From Phytophthora quininea (lineage: Eukaryota > Oomycota > Peronosporomycetes > Peronosporales > Peronosporaceae), in contig JAAVTG010000380.1 of assembly GCA_011947345.1 (NCBI GenBank), positions 1 to 64,000 on the forward strand: DNA of 64,000 nucleotides, in the 5' to 3' direction. Both the position numbers and the translations under genes were made by a program. Numbering within the stretch: the first letter of the stretch is position 1; every line of letters begins with the position of its first letter. The notes beneath the pieces were generated by a model. That model saw only the letters and a list, made by a program, of their open reading frames with translations. It searched no databases and was not told where the DNA came from. This document shows, in pieces, positions 1 through 10,977 of the stretch.

Positions 1-1
1 C

Positions 2-124
2 GAGCCGCTGCTGTTGCTGCGGATGCTGAAGAGGAAGCTGCTGGCGTCCAGACTGCGCGCGGAGGAGGACGACACGACGCCGGAGCGAGACGAGGACGGG
101 GCCGAAGCCACCGCCAGCCAGTAG
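2..124 (+). CDS. C-terminal tail of an unidentified protein (partial)
   Basis: Frame 2 is open from the window edge to a TAG at 122-124. It encodes a leucine-rich start (LLLLRMLKRKLLASR) and a charged acidic tail. A short hydrophobic stretch, then basic residues, then an acidic tail would suit a membrane protein's cytoplasmic end, but 40 residues do not allow a family call. The start lies outside the window. It could be chance. Confidence 0.3.
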   Translation, partial: EPLLLLRMLKRKLLASRLRAEEDDTTPERDEDGAEATASQ

Positions 125-476
125 GACGCGTCGCGGGCGCTCACGGGCGCAGAGTCGGCGTGCAGCAGCGCCATCGTGCCGCGCCGTTCGAAGATGGGGG
201 AAGAATCGGAAATAAGAATCGCTATACCGAAAGCAAGTGAAAATCGACGAAGAGAAGCAACGGATGTTGAAGACACCTCGAAGGCAGTGATGCATAGCTT
301 TTACTGCTTTGTCGTAGCAAGAAGAAATGTGCTGGGAGCATACACCTCGTATTCACGCGTCAATCGTCCTCCAGCTCGAGGCATGGAAGTTGCATTGCTT
401 CTCACTCGCGCTCCAACAAAAATAGTTGCCTTTTTTGGTTGTCAAAAGCGGAAAGCAAGTTCATCGTTGAGAGACC
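125..476. other. Intergenic, nothing recognised
   Basis: Open frames here are short, overlap each other and have no family resemblance. This should be the 3' flank of the truncated gene and the promoter and 5' UTR of the CFAP97-like gene. Confidence 0.5.
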
Positions 477-1538
477 ATGCCTCGGGCCGCGTCATGGAGC
501 ACCGGCAATCGCGCGCTGGACGAGCGGTGGCACGAATCGCAGTGGCAGGCGCATCGTGACCGTCTCGAATTCATCCACTCGGCCAGCTCCGTGTCCACGC
601 AAGCTTTTTCCTCGGCCCTCGCAGCGTCGGCGCACCTCATCGAATCCACAAGAGCAAAGCCAACGCCAGTCCTATCAGACTCGTGGCCAGATCGAAATCG
701 CCAGCAGCGAAAGCGCGGCAGAAGCAGATCGACCGCGACAATTTAGTGCTGATCAAGAGGATCATCGCCATCGACAACGCCAAAGCCAAACCTCGAACGT
801 CGTCCTGTACTGCCAAAAGAAGCGAGTCGATGGCTTTTCAAACCACCGCTACTCCAAATCAACCGTGTGCGCTTCAGCTCGGAGTGCAGATCGCAACACG
901 ATTGTAGTTCCGGAACAAGCACACCCGACCACGCGTGCTTGAAACCTTTGCCAGAAGTCCCCACCGCTGCAAGCCACGCTCTGTACACCCGAAATTCGGC
1001 CACGATGAAGAACAATTTCGTCGAGTACAACGCGCCGACAATGCTGCATTCGTCCAACTCGACGTCGGCGGCGGCGAGAGTTCGATCTCGAGCGCAGGCG
1101 AAAATCGTCGACGAGAACAAGAAAATCTTGCGGCGGATCCTCACAGCTCGGACGTCGATCAGTCGGTCGGAGTGGAAGCAGCACGAAGAGGAGCATAATC
1201 GACTGCTGGGGATCATGTCACGACACCAGTCAACGTCCAGACTGCCGCAGCCGGAACCATTTCCACAGCAAACTCTACGGACAGCTCGCAGCCACAGCAG
1301 CTTCGGTGAAGGCGCCGAGTTCCCGTCCACTGCTCGTAGTTCGACCATCCGCATTGACCCGACAAGTCACTTGGTTGAGCAAAAACAAAGACGTCCTCGA
1401 TCGGCCTCAGCCGTGACAGCGAGAGCTCGACTACCATCTGCACAGCACTCGCTTCCCCTTCACTCAGCTCGAAGAAACACAAGCAACGATTCCTTGGTCA
1501 CGAGAATGCGAAAAATGACCATCGACAGTCAGCAGTAA
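477..1538 (+). CDS. CFAP97/Hemingway-family flagellar protein, with two frame breaks
   Basis: The first ATG of the readable protein gives an N-terminus with RWHESQWQAHRDRL, like the opening of CFAP97 (Hemingway) domains. The hallmark helix follows in another frame near 690-775: KARQKQIDRDNLVLIKRI, matching the family's basic helix with a conserved Asn. The rest (to 1538) is Ser/Arg-rich and disordered. CFAP97 proteins serve axonemes, which fits zoospore flagella. The frame changes from 0 to 2 near 605-640 and back to 0 near 835. Each shift is one base; T-runs at 605-609 and 835-838 are the likely sites. The coding sense continues across both, so I read one gene of about 350 residues. Family call fairly sure; exact ends less so. 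Confidence 0.6.
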
Positions 1539-1586
1539 CTCAATCCATTTTTTCTGTCGCGGTTTGGCAGAATTCGAGCAGTCAAG

Positions 1587-2117
1587 ATGGAGAAGCTTCA
1601 ACTCCACTGCAACATCCAACACGAGGCAGCACTGGCCGAGAAACTCACTCCCAGCACCATCGAGTTGGTGAACTTGGTGGGCGCTAAGCTCGAACATGAT
1701 CACCACGACGAGGTTGCGCTTGTGATCCAGATCACAAGCCCAGACAATCTCCACAGAGCGCTATCGCTGGAAGGGGGCTCCCATTGCGCCAGGAGCCAAA
1801 GCGAACGAGTCGCTTGTGAAGTTTCGCGCTTGGGTGATCGACGGTGCTATGCGAGTGCGAGCGGACTGCCAGTTTCCGCCGGCAACCAACTCGCTGGCAT
1901 TTTACCCGCTTAAGGACTTGGATTTCTGCTTCTCGAGTGGCAGCGAACGGAGTGGTGCGTCTCGCTTCGACAGAGTCGGCGCGGAAATCAACCGGTGGGC
2001 GAGTTTGTGCTGGCACTGATAATTGCAGGGACCGAGGCGGACACGATTAAGATCGGGAGGGATAAAGCTTTCAAGGAAAAGTTTTCATGGAGAGTTAAGA
2101 GGCAGACGCAGATATGA
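1587..2117 (+). CDS. Small unidentified protein, frame-broken
   Basis: I do not recognise this protein. It starts MEKLQLHCNIQHEAALAEK. Three frames then hand over without internal stops: near 1770 (a G5 run) into a frame with APGAKANESLVKFRAWVIDG, and near 1990 into GEFVLALIIAGTEADTIK, ending at TGA 2115-2117. Total length would be about 176 residues with alternating hydrophobic strands, perhaps a compact beta-rich domain. It starts 48 bp after the CFAP97-like gene on the same strand and converges with the next gene at a 29-bp gap. The frame handovers are inferred from coding appearance, so internal detail is uncertain. Confidence 0.45.
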
Positions 2118-2146
2118 AAGCACCCCATCAATATTATTTGTCTTCT

Positions 2147-4296
2147 CTACAGCTCCACGCCTCCTTCCCACTCGTTGAAGGACATGCGCTGGAAAGTGAG
2201 CCTGATCGGCGTCTGCGCTGTCAGCTTTGCGAAAAACTTTGTCAGCACCGTGCCGGAGTCTCCTTCCAGCCCCAGCTCTGACACGTTCGTGTCTCCGACG
2301 CGAATCAGGATGTCGCCCACACGGACGTCGTCGAAGCTCTTGCATGTGCTCCGCTCCGTGTTCAGCAGCATCCGCAAAAGAGCCGAGGCTCTGGGATTCG
2401 GTCGTCAAACTCGAACTCGTTCTCGTCCGTGTAGACGCGTTGGACTGAGAAAGCAAACTCGCCAGACTTCCACACGACCTCGTAGAAGTTCGATGAGTCC
2501 ACAGTAAACGTCGACGATCCATTCGAAAGCCCAGAGAGCACGCCAATCGACGGCGGCAGTTGGTTGTTCAGATCCATCGGAGCTCGAGCTCGGGAGCGAC
2601 GAATGTAGTTAGTGCTCGGTGCCGGTGGCGGCATGGCACGGCCAGTAGCACGGCCTGTTGTTGCGGGCATTTTCGAGCGAGTACGCGCACGGGAATTGGG
2701 GAATGCCGATGAGGCCGGCACGTACGACATGGGTGCTGGTGTGTTCTTGGGCGAGTCCTTTCCGTTTGCTGATGGCACCGGGGAGCCCATGTCGGACACG
2801 GACAGCGACGACGTACTGGCACGTCCAAGTGCCAGGAAGGCCAGATCTCTTGCTGTGATTCTTGGCTGCGGCTCCTCCTCGACTGTAGACAACTCGGACA
2901 TTGGCGGAGTGTCCAAAACAATTTCCGATTCAGGTCCTTCTGGGTCATCCTGGTTGTCTTCTTCGTCTTCTTCCTCGATCACCTCCGACTGAGTTGTCGA
3001 AGGGTATCCCGAATACATCGAGGACGACAGATCGTAGTCCGAGCCAACGTCAAAGTCCGAGTAGCCGCTGCTGTCCGAGTCGTAGCCGTACTCATACTCC
3101 TCACTCTCGTCTCCAGACGAGCTGTTCGTGTCTGTCGGCTCCAAAGACACCGAAGTTGGCGCTTCAATATTTTTCTGGTTGCCTTTGGGATTCTCATCCA
3201 CCGCAGGATCATCAACGTTCTCTTCCATTTTGACTGGATGATCCTGCCCACTAGAGCCCCGACGCCGAGGGATGGCGTCATTCAGCGCAGCCACGTCGAT
3301 ATCGGACCTTGGCGGAGGATTGTTGATCGAACTGCGTCGTGGCCGTCCCGCCGGCGATTTCTTAAAGGCCGCAAGATCAATTGCCGATGGCGGTGGCTTC
3401 TCCACTGAGGTCGAGCGACGTCGCGTGTCCGCTTCTTCATACGCCGACACTTTGATCGCCGACGTCACAGGTTTCTCCACCGACGACGACCGACGTCCAC
3501 GTGTGTCCATTTCTTCAAACGCAGCAGTGTCGATCGCCGACCCGGGAGGTTTCTCCACCGACGACGAGCGCCGCCCGCGGGTGGCGGCTGCGATAGGCGA
3601 CGTGGGGCCTGCTCCTTTAGCCCTCGCATTGACGCCCTCCAACTCTTTCTGGCGGTGGCGCTGGTGTCTCGCCTCCCTCTCCTTCATCTGCTGGTGGCGT
3701 CGTTTCCTCTCCTCCTCGCTCTCCTTCCTTGCCTGCCACTTCTTCGTGGCCTTCAAAGCGAACTCTTGACGTCGGTGGTTTAGGAACCCCGACCGCATTG
3801 CCGACGGGGGCCGAACATCATCCCCGTACTCTTCTCCGGCCGTTTACTGCTGGGATGATTTCCTGTCATCAGAGGCTTTGAACTGGAGTAGACCAAGTAG
3901 GGGGTAGACATTGGCGGCGGTCCCCCATTCAACGGGTCGGCCTCGTCTTGGTTGTACTTGGACCTGCTCTTGTATTGCTGCTGCTTGTACCTAGAGGAGT
4001 CGTACTTGGACGGCGGAGGTCGTCGACTTGGTGGAGACACTCCTGTCTAGTGGGAAGTCCTCTATTCGCAGTCGAGGGAGGCACTCTCATACTGGGAGGA
4101 GCTCTGGAGCTGTAGTGCTTGGACGTGGTGGCTGGCATGTCCTCCACCAGCACGCTCTTGACCGGCGGTTTGTGCATGGCGCTGTTGTACTCGGAGGACG
4201 GAATGTACTGGGACGAGACACTGGAGCTGCTGGTGGGCCCATTGCGAGCCAGCCGCCGCTGCGCTCGCTCAATTTTGAGCGGATCTGGTCCATCAT
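2147..4296 (-). CDS. Ser/Arg-rich disordered protein with C-terminal PDZ-like domain
   Basis: On the minus strand the frame runs from tandem ATGs at 4296-4291 (MMDQIRSKLSERSGGW) to TAG at 2147-2149. The N-terminal third is Tyr/Ser/Lys/Pro-rich. A basic coiled stretch follows (KKWQARKESEEERKRRHQQ), then at least three imperfect repeats of RGRRSSSVEKPxxSAI, which look like phosphorylation sites, and an acidic Ser/Tyr/Asp/Glu tract. The end has PDZ-like features (DDVRVGDILIRVGDTNV). Frame changes lie near 4200, 4030, 3800 and 2375; the last is at a T4 run. Just upstream, 4377-4382 reads as an intron acceptor (ttctcacag) with a CTAAT branch-like site, so a non-coding or short first exon may lie beyond 4400. 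Function unknown; scaffold is a guess. Confidence 0.6.
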
Positions 4297-5218
4297 GGCG
4301 CGCTCGGCCGTCAGCGGCGTCTCCCGGTCGTCGACGACCGGCGCGACGACGGCGGCAGGAATTGGCTCCTGCTGCTGTGAGAAGGGTACATTAGTCTGTG
4401 TGTGTGTGTGTGTGTGGTGGTGGTGGCGGGGCCTGCGGAGACTGCGAAGAAAGCGAGAGTGCCAGGTGCAGGGTGAAATGCCTCTGCCTTCCAGATGGTG
4501 CAATAGGGTAACGGCTTCCAAGGCGATGGCGATGGCAAGTCGACCGTGCAGAATCCACACTTGCCCCAAAAGCGGTTGAACGGCGGACCGACCGAACGGA
4601 CAGCACCGAGCACCGAGTAATGCTCGTGCCTTGCTGTGATGGCGATGGCGGTGGCGGTGGATTTTTATAGGCAGGAAGTTACCGCTGGTCAAAGGCAACC
4701 TTGTTGATACATGCAATGTGTAATGATTAGCGCGAAACGACCACGCGACTAGGCCGTGCGTGCGTTTGGGACGAGGAGCTGCTGTGCAAGCAGGACCAGC
4801 CCTGTCATCTCGGCTTGATGGAAGGGCGAGGTTGTCGCAGTCAAGCGGTTGTCCTTCTTGTTGCCCTTCTTCGTCTACAACAACCCAGACGACAAAGATG
4901 GCTCCACTTGGGGTCACGTTCGTGGCGCAGCGCAGTCTCATGTGTTGTAGTTTGAAGGGAAACTAGCGACACCTCGGCTGTAAAGCTTGACCGTCCATAC
5001 GATTGAGGCTCCAACTCATCCGAGAGAAACACCGTGGCTACCAGTCCTGCGGCTAGGAAAGGTGGTTGCCCTCCAACTCCATCATCTTGCGCTCTCTGCT
5101 GTCTGCAATGTCACACTTGGTCCATTACGATCCGAGTGTCTATCAAGTTATCCTTATCGTCTTGTAGTTATATCGCTAGTAGTACGGGGTGCCAAGATGC
5201 CGTCGCTCTGGTCTGGCG
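4297..5218. other. Upstream region of the PDZ-like gene and 3' flank of CHIP
   Basis: The 4380-4430 part looks like the end of a 5' intron. The rest has only weak overlapping frames on both strands and no recognised domain. A first exon of the PDZ-like gene may lie around 4430-4620 but I cannot place it. Confidence 0.4.
4397..4416. repeat. (TG)10 microsatellite
   Basis: Ten uninterrupted TG units followed directly by four TGG/GTG units to about 4429. It sits inside the presumed 5' intron of the PDZ-like gene, upstream of its branch-like site, so length changes would be tolerated. Confidence 0.9.
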
Positions 5219-6247
5219 CTAATACTCGAACGCCCACGAGTTCTTCTGCAGGTAGTCTTGGATAGCAGAGCGCAGCGACGTGTTGGGGCGCAGCATGTCC
5301 AGCGTCAGTCGCTTGCGAGTTAGTGGATCGATCGCTCCATTATGCTGCAGGTGCTCCTCAATCCACTTGCGTTCGTATCTGCAGCATCATAAAATGTTAG
5401 CAACTTCCACGACAATACGGTAAAGCCCAACGTCAAATCCACGTACGAGACGCCATTCGGAGTCGACACGGGGTCGTGCATGACCTCCATGCTGATCGGA
5501 CACATAAAGTAGTCTGGAATCTCGCCGGGATACATGTCCTGCTCGTAGCACGCAGCCATGTGCTCCACATACGCCATGAGCGCGTCCGCCTCGTCCGCTC
5601 CCGACCGCACTTTGCCGTCCATCGGGTGCTCCACCCTCATCTGCGCTGCGAACAAGTCCGCCGTCTGACTAGCGCCAAAGAGCTGCGCCAGCTGCTTCTT
5701 CACCTTCTCATGGCGAGCGATCCGCTGCTGCTGCACGTGGTGCCACTGACGCTTCTTGGCCCTTCGGATCTCGACCACAATGTCCTCCTGGAAAGCCTTA
5801 GACTTTTTGGTCTTCTCTGCGCTGTTGAGTGCTGTCTGCAGCGCCTCCACAGCCGCTGGGAACTCCTGCAAGTGCATCTGACTGGTGCCCAGCATGTAAC
5901 TTGCCTTGGCATTGAGAGCGTCGTATTTCAGTGCCAAATGGCAGTCGTCGCGGCATTTTTCCCACTTCTCCAGCTTGGAGTGACACAGCGCCCGGTTGGA
6001 GTAGTATGTGGAGCGTCCGGGGGCCAGGACCTGCACATGGTAAGCGCGTTAAGAGGCGACTCCATTGAGGTTTGAGCAAAACAGGTGGACTATTTGCATT
6101 TGAGGGCGTTCAATGACGCATTTGAGGGCAGAAAGCGGCACGTACGATGGCCTCGGTGTACATGTCGATGGCGGCCAGGAACTTGCCCTTCTGGAAGCAC
6201 TGGTTGCCGCGCAGCTTGAGCTGCTCGGCGCTGTCCTCGGTCGCCAT
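5219..6247 (-). CDS. STUB1: CHIP: TPR co-chaperone with U-box E3 ubiquitin ligase
   Basis: Three exons on the minus strand: 6146-6247, 5447-6030 and 5219-5378, joined by introns of 115 and 68 bp that both begin GTACGT and end CAG. The product is 281 residues (human CHIP 303). Residues 1 to about 120 are TPRs (KLRGNQCFQKGKFLAAIDMY; STYYSNRALCHSKLEKW), which in this family bind the EEVD tails of Hsp70 and Hsp90. A charged helical linker follows (RRAKKRQWHHVQQQRIARHEK). The U-box is at about 205-275: PDYFMCPISMEVMHDPVSTP, then the exon-3 part with RKWIEEHL and DPLTRKRL. In the family it ubiquitinates chaperone-bound misfolded clients in the cytosol. No frameshift is seen. Confidence 0.93.
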
Positions 6248-6361
6248 GCGGACTGTCAACTCGCGAAGAAGTGAAGGATAAGAATAGCAACATCGTTTTA
6301 GCCAATCGAAAAATGTATCCATTTTGCAATCACTTCAACGTTGCAAGTTGACATTTCCTCT

Positions 6362-9098
6362 TCATTCGAGTTCTTGTTCTCCGGTGAAGTCGTCATCGTG
6401 ATGCCATTCAAAGTGGAAGGACCGGTTTAGCACTTGCGCGACTGCTGCAATGCTCATTCTCGCGTCCGGGTCGAAACAGCACATTCGCTCGATGAGGTCC
6501 CAGGCTAAATTGTTGAATTGCTTCGGACGAGGAGGAAGGAGCTTTTGCATCGCTACCTTGTGGACTACGACCTCGTCCGGAATGGTTTTGCCCCACGGAT
6601 ACTCTCCAGTAACAGCTTCGATGATGCACATGCCAAACGAGTAAATGTCCGATGCAAACGAAGGTGACTTTCCCAGCAACACTTCGGGGCTTTCCATCTA
6701 AGTGCGCCATTGCCAACTCGCGGGCTGTCATCAGCGTTCCTGGACAAGAAACTCAGCCCAAAGTCAGCCAGTTTGGCATCCCGGTTGACATCAACGAGGA
6801 TGTTGTTCCCCTTCAAGTCGCCGTGGACGATTCCCCTCTCATGCAAGTGAGCCAAAGCAGTTGCTACACTCCAAAACTCCCCACTTGCTGCTATCATTGT
6901 TCTTGAGGTACGAGACCAGAGTTCCTTCCGAGGCGCGTTCACAAACGAAAACGGCTGGCCCACGTGGCATGCTCCGTACAACTTAATCAGACCCCTGTGG
7001 TTAAGTGAAAACCACAGATCCACTTCCCGACGGAACTGCTCTTGGTTAGTGGGATCGGATTGATCTGTCGTAACTTGCTTTACCACGACGTCAGCCCCCA
7101 GCCAACGCGCATAGTACACCCGTCCAAAGGCTCCATCGTCAATGTGCTCCAGCAGTTCCACTTGATATGGCGGAATGAACCATGCAGGAAGAGAGCTTCC
7201 TCCACTGACAAGAGATTGCTTCGTTTCATATTCAACGAGTGCTACTGCCTCTGATCGCTCTTGCTCAGTAGCGAAGCCCGACAGAAATTCCATTGGGCTC
7301 TCAAGGCACGTTTCTAGCCTCGCACGCTGCTCTTGTTCAACTTGTTTCAACTTGTTCTTCCACTTGTGAGCAAAGTCCTGCGAGCTGAGCTCCTGGTGTT
7401 TCAGTATGAGGTGGTCGATATTGTAGTGTACGCCATAATTTTGATTCGCAAGTGTGCGCGAGGCACATACCTTCGCTGTTTCGCTAAACCCGTCCGACAT
7501 CCGCCGCTCCAAACGCTTGAGAGATTCCCACAAGATTGAGCAGTAGTCATCCAGCAAGATATTCGATAATAGATCGTGAATGCCCTTGATCTGCTCTCCA
7601 AGATCTTTCAATCGGTCGTATACCAGCCAATTCATTTCGTCGTCATCACATTGGTCGTGTATCTGCTGGAGCATTTCTTCGATGGTAAAACTTGCCAAAG
7701 GAAAGACGTAGGAAGCCACCTCCTTTGGGTCAACTAGAACGCACGTATTGGCCTCCGATTTCAGCTGTGCATCAGCAAGAGTTTTCGTCTCATTTACGAC
7801 ATCATCCATGGACATTCTCTCGCTCGGTTTAGCAGCACACATTGCGCAGAGCAGACTCCACTCGTCTTTAGTAATAAAATCTGGCTTGGCCCTCGGAAGC
7901 TTTGCTACGAGGTTATCCGTGGAGAGATCTCGATAATACCAATTATCGGTCCCACGAACATGGAATAAAATGCTAAGCATTGCGAGACTAAAAGCCAGTA
8001 CATCGCTAGTCATGGATGCACTATACATGTGACCCACAGATTCTTGTAAAGAGACCAGTCCCAAGCCACTCAGTACGCCTTTCGTGATTTCAACCCCTCC
8101 TCTGGAGCGAGTTCTCAGACGCAATTCCACGAGTGTGGTCATCGATAAGTTTTGGTGGGCCATTCCACGGTCATGAACGAACTGAAGCCCCAACGCATAG
8201 TCGTGGAAAATCTGCCACACCTCGTCTCGTTCAGTAATATACAGCTCCCACGAGTGTTGATGAACGACAAAAGGATCTCCAACATGGCACGCCCCGAAAA
8301 GTCTGCGAACATGCGGGTGCTGTAGTTTCCACCAAGCCGCGACCTGACGTAAGCACCTTTCTTCGCGTCCTTCTAGAGCTGATTTAGTCGATAGAAACCA
8401 CTTGTCTTCTGATGTTGCAAACCACTCTGGAATAAATCCAACAACCACATCAAAGTGGCGAGCAACCTGATCAAATACTGTTGAAACGACGTCAATCTCT
8501 TGGGGAGCAACACGCCGCCGTTCTCCTTAAAGTCGTGCTTCAGTAACGTTAAAACTCGAAGCTGCTGCTCTTCGTCGCTCAAACCATCTACCAGGGATTC
8601 AAAGTTGTCCTCGCTCATCGAGCTGTAAAGTTCACTTCGCGCCTCCCGTTCGTGCTCAAACGTCTTCCAAAACTTGTCCACGAAACTACGATCGCTAATA
8701 TTCAACAGATCGATCGTCGTCTGCAGCGCTCGTTTGAGGATCTTGACCACACGCCCCGTGTCTGCCAACTTCAGCAGCAAATTCGGCTCCTCCTCGTAGC
8801 TCCTGAGTTGCTCTCGAAGCGGCTTGCTCACACCTATGACCCTTTCGTACCAGTAGGGTCTTGTGGCTGCAGCACTATCAATGTCGCTTTCGCCACGTTC
8901 TTCACGTTGATCATTTTCACTCTGGCTTCGTGCAGTTTCTCTCAGTAGCATCACCAGCGAGTCTCCGATTTGATCGTCCGTGTGCACCACACCGATGTTG
9001 GACGAGTTCCATCGACTGGCCTTGTTTGACAGGACTTGGAGCTGATAGTCCCAGTCGGTCCAGCTATCGTCCCAGGGATCGTCTCCGTCAGAGCTCAT
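6362..9098 (-). CDS. Tandem pseudokinase-kinase (TKL-type Ser/Thr kinase)
   Basis: About 910 residues. A helical N-terminus is followed by a first kinase-like domain (about 8460-7780) whose catalytic loop reads AHQNLSMTT instead of HRDLKxxN and whose DFG site reads SGLGL, so it should be inactive. After a helical linker comes a second, canonical domain: GAFGRVYYARW glycine loop, VVVK lysine, IVHGDLKGNNILV catalytic loop, LADFGLSFLS, APEVLLG and SDIYSFGMCIIE. The HGDLKGNN form points to the TKL group common in oomycetes. Frame breaks: near 8500 (a C4 run), a compensated pair near 6960-6880, and near 6690. It ends 114 bp before CHIP and starts 110 bp from the divergent SR gene. Substrate unknown. 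Confidence 0.85.
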
Positions 9099-9208
9099 CG
9101 GTGGCTCCTTGTGGTGATCTTCCGATCTTCCTCAGTTGAAGTTGGTTCTTGTATAGAAAGTCATCTGCTCTTGTACAAAAACTTGTCAGCTGGCTGATTG
9201 ATAAAGCG
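9099..9208. promoter_or_regulatory. Short bidirectional promoter interval
   Basis: Only 110 bp separates the start codons of the divergent kinase and SR-protein genes, so both promoters and 5' UTRs must share or overlap this stretch. No specific element is identified. Confidence 0.5.
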
Positions 9209-10280
9209 ATGCCGCGCGTGTACGTGGGCAACCTGCCCGAGGACGTGCGCGAGCGCGACCTGTCGGACCAGTTCGAGCGCTACGGCCGCCTCGTGAACGT
9301 GCGCATCAAGTTCCCCGTGCGTCCGCCGCCCTTTGCGTTCCTGGTGCGGTGTCGACAGAGCAGTCTTTGCGGTAAAAGACGCTTCTAAACTGGTTGATTA
9401 CGCTACATGCCAGGAATATGAAGACGACGACGGCGCTGCTGACGCCGTTCGCTCCATGAATGGGTACGTCTTTGTTTCCTTGTCCACCGTCGTTTGTGTC
9501 CAACTAACAGCTCTGCCTTACGACCCTAATGGATAGGAAACCCTTCGGCGGCAGTCGACTACGCGTGGAAATGTCGAGAGGTGTCGACGATGCGCGGTAC
9601 GCCCTCCATTGTTTGGCAAAACTTGTTTAAAGTATCCCAACCATTATTTTCTTACATATAGCCCTCGCGGGACTCAATACCGCGTCAAGATCACTGGACT
9701 GCCGGACTCGATGAGTTGGCAGGACCTGAAAGATTTCCTCCGCAAAGGAGGAGACGTCGTCCACAGCGACGTCGACCGTCGAGGCAATGGAACAGCCTCT
9801 TTCGCCACTCCAGACGAGCTGAGACGAGCCATCCGCAAACTGGATGGCACGGAATTGGACGGAGAGATCGTCCGCATCCGTGAAGAAGCTCTGGGTCGAT
9901 CCCGATCTCCGTCGAGGTCTCGGTCGAGGTCTCCTCCCAGACGTCCCAGTCGCAGACGCTCGCCATCGAGATCCCGTTCGAGATCAAGATCTCCACGTCG
10001 ACAGGGCGGACGCAGCAGTCGACGCTCCCGTTCGCGCTCTCGCTCTCGCTCGCTGAAGAGACAACTCTTTTCTTTGTCGTTGACCATCCATTTTATTTTT
10101 TTGCTAATCGAAAGGGTGCTGTTGTTGTTATCTCATGGTATTATTTGGTGTCTCTTTTCCCCTAGACAATCTGGAGCTGGGCGAAGTTGGTTTTATTGTG
10201 TTAGACGATGGTGGTGGAGTCTTTCATGCCGGCATATTCCAAGTTGGTTGATGATTGCAGCCCTCGGATATCGTTGCTGA
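9209..10280 (+). CDS. SRSF1/SF2-like SR splicing factor
   Basis: Four exons are readable: 9209 to about 9342, about 9419-9463, about 9536-9597 and from about 9661, each bounded by GT...AG with short introns. RRM1 has RNP2 (RVYVGNL) and RNP1 (FAFLEYEDDD across the first splice). The second, pseudo-RRM carries the diagnostic SWQDLKD heptapeptide. An RS tail (SRSPSRSRSRSRSPPRR and more) runs to about 10056. SRSF1 proteins bind exonic enhancers and recruit U1 and U2 components in the nucleus. After the RS tail the frame stays open to 10280, but those residues are hydrophobic and overlap the next gene's 3' end, so the true C-terminus is probably reached by another splice (a candidate acceptor cccctag is near 10165). 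Confidence 0.85.
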
Positions 10281-10977
10281 TTGGGGACTCGACAACTGGC
10301 GCGGTGTCGACGTTAGTGAATGCAACTTTGGAGTTCTTTGGGCGGTACATCATATACAGCACGACTTGGATGATGCACAGTGCCAAACCAAGTGCGTTCG
10401 GAATCAGCACGAAGACATCTCCGTCTGCAATGGCGTAGACGACCCACACGGCGGCATTTACGAGGAAGATAGTGCTGAGGATGATTGGAATGGAGGACGC
10501 ATCCTTCGTCTGGATCACTTTCTTCATCGTCTCCAGCGGCGAGGCGTTCAGCGCCAAGTTGACAACGTCGCTGAGGATTCCGAGGGTCGTCTCAAAGGAG
10601 TCTTGCGACTGGTTCGTGCTGCCACTCCTCCCGAGGATGTAGTAGAGTGAATATGCGGCCAACACAGCGAATGCGACGCCTAGAACCTTGTGGATGTGCG
10701 CTTGGTCGTTGCTCCAGTGGTAGTAGACAGAGCCGAAGACGATGGACGTGACCATGCCGATGGAGCAAATCACGAGCAGTGGGACGATGTTGTTGACTTC
10801 GTACGCGTACAGTTCCCAGGCGTAGCAGTTGCAGAAGATCATGACAACGGGTAGGATGGACGACTTGCCCGTTGAGCCTTTCTTGTAAATGCGCCAGTAG
10901 TCTGGCGTTGGCGAGAGCGCCACCATGATGGCCGTGACGGTGGAGAGCACTTCGAAGACATTGAGAAAGCTTGGCAT
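10201..10977 (-). CDS. SWEET sugar transporter SW1 (solitary)
   Basis: Single exon, intact, 258 residues from MPSFLNVFEVL (in-frame upstream ATGs exist to 11097 but add a non-conserved leader). It has the SWEET/MtN3 plan of two triple-helix bundles joined by a linker helix. Landmarks are LSPTPDYWRIYKKGSTG after helix 1, VVMIFCNCYAWELYAYE in helix 2, SPLETMKKVIQTKDASS in helix 5, and VNAAVWVVYAI in helix 6/7. The four bundle prolines are only partly kept (TM2 has PVVM; SIPIIL is present). SWEETs move mono- or disaccharides along their gradient through the plasma or vacuolar membrane. It is convergent with the SR gene, 20 kb from the main array, and belongs with the array's group A. Confidence 0.9.
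   Translation of the reverse strand: MPSFLNVFEVLSTVTAIMVALSPTPDYWRIYKKGSTGKSSILPVVMIFCNCYAWELYAYEVNNIVPLLVICSIGMVTSIVFGSVYYHWSNDQAHIHKVLGVAFAVLAAYSLYYILGRSGSTNQSQDSFETTLGILSDVVNLALNASPLETMKKVIQTKDASSIPIILSTIFLVNAAVWVVYAIADGDVFVLIPNALGLALCIIQVVLYMMYRPKNSKVAFTNVDTAPVVESPISNDIRGLQSSTNLEYAGMKDSTTIV

Noticed and set aside
743..1354. 203-codon minus-strand frame over the CFAP97-like gene
   Set aside because: Cys/Arg/Ser-rich shadow of the sense frames, which carry the family motif.
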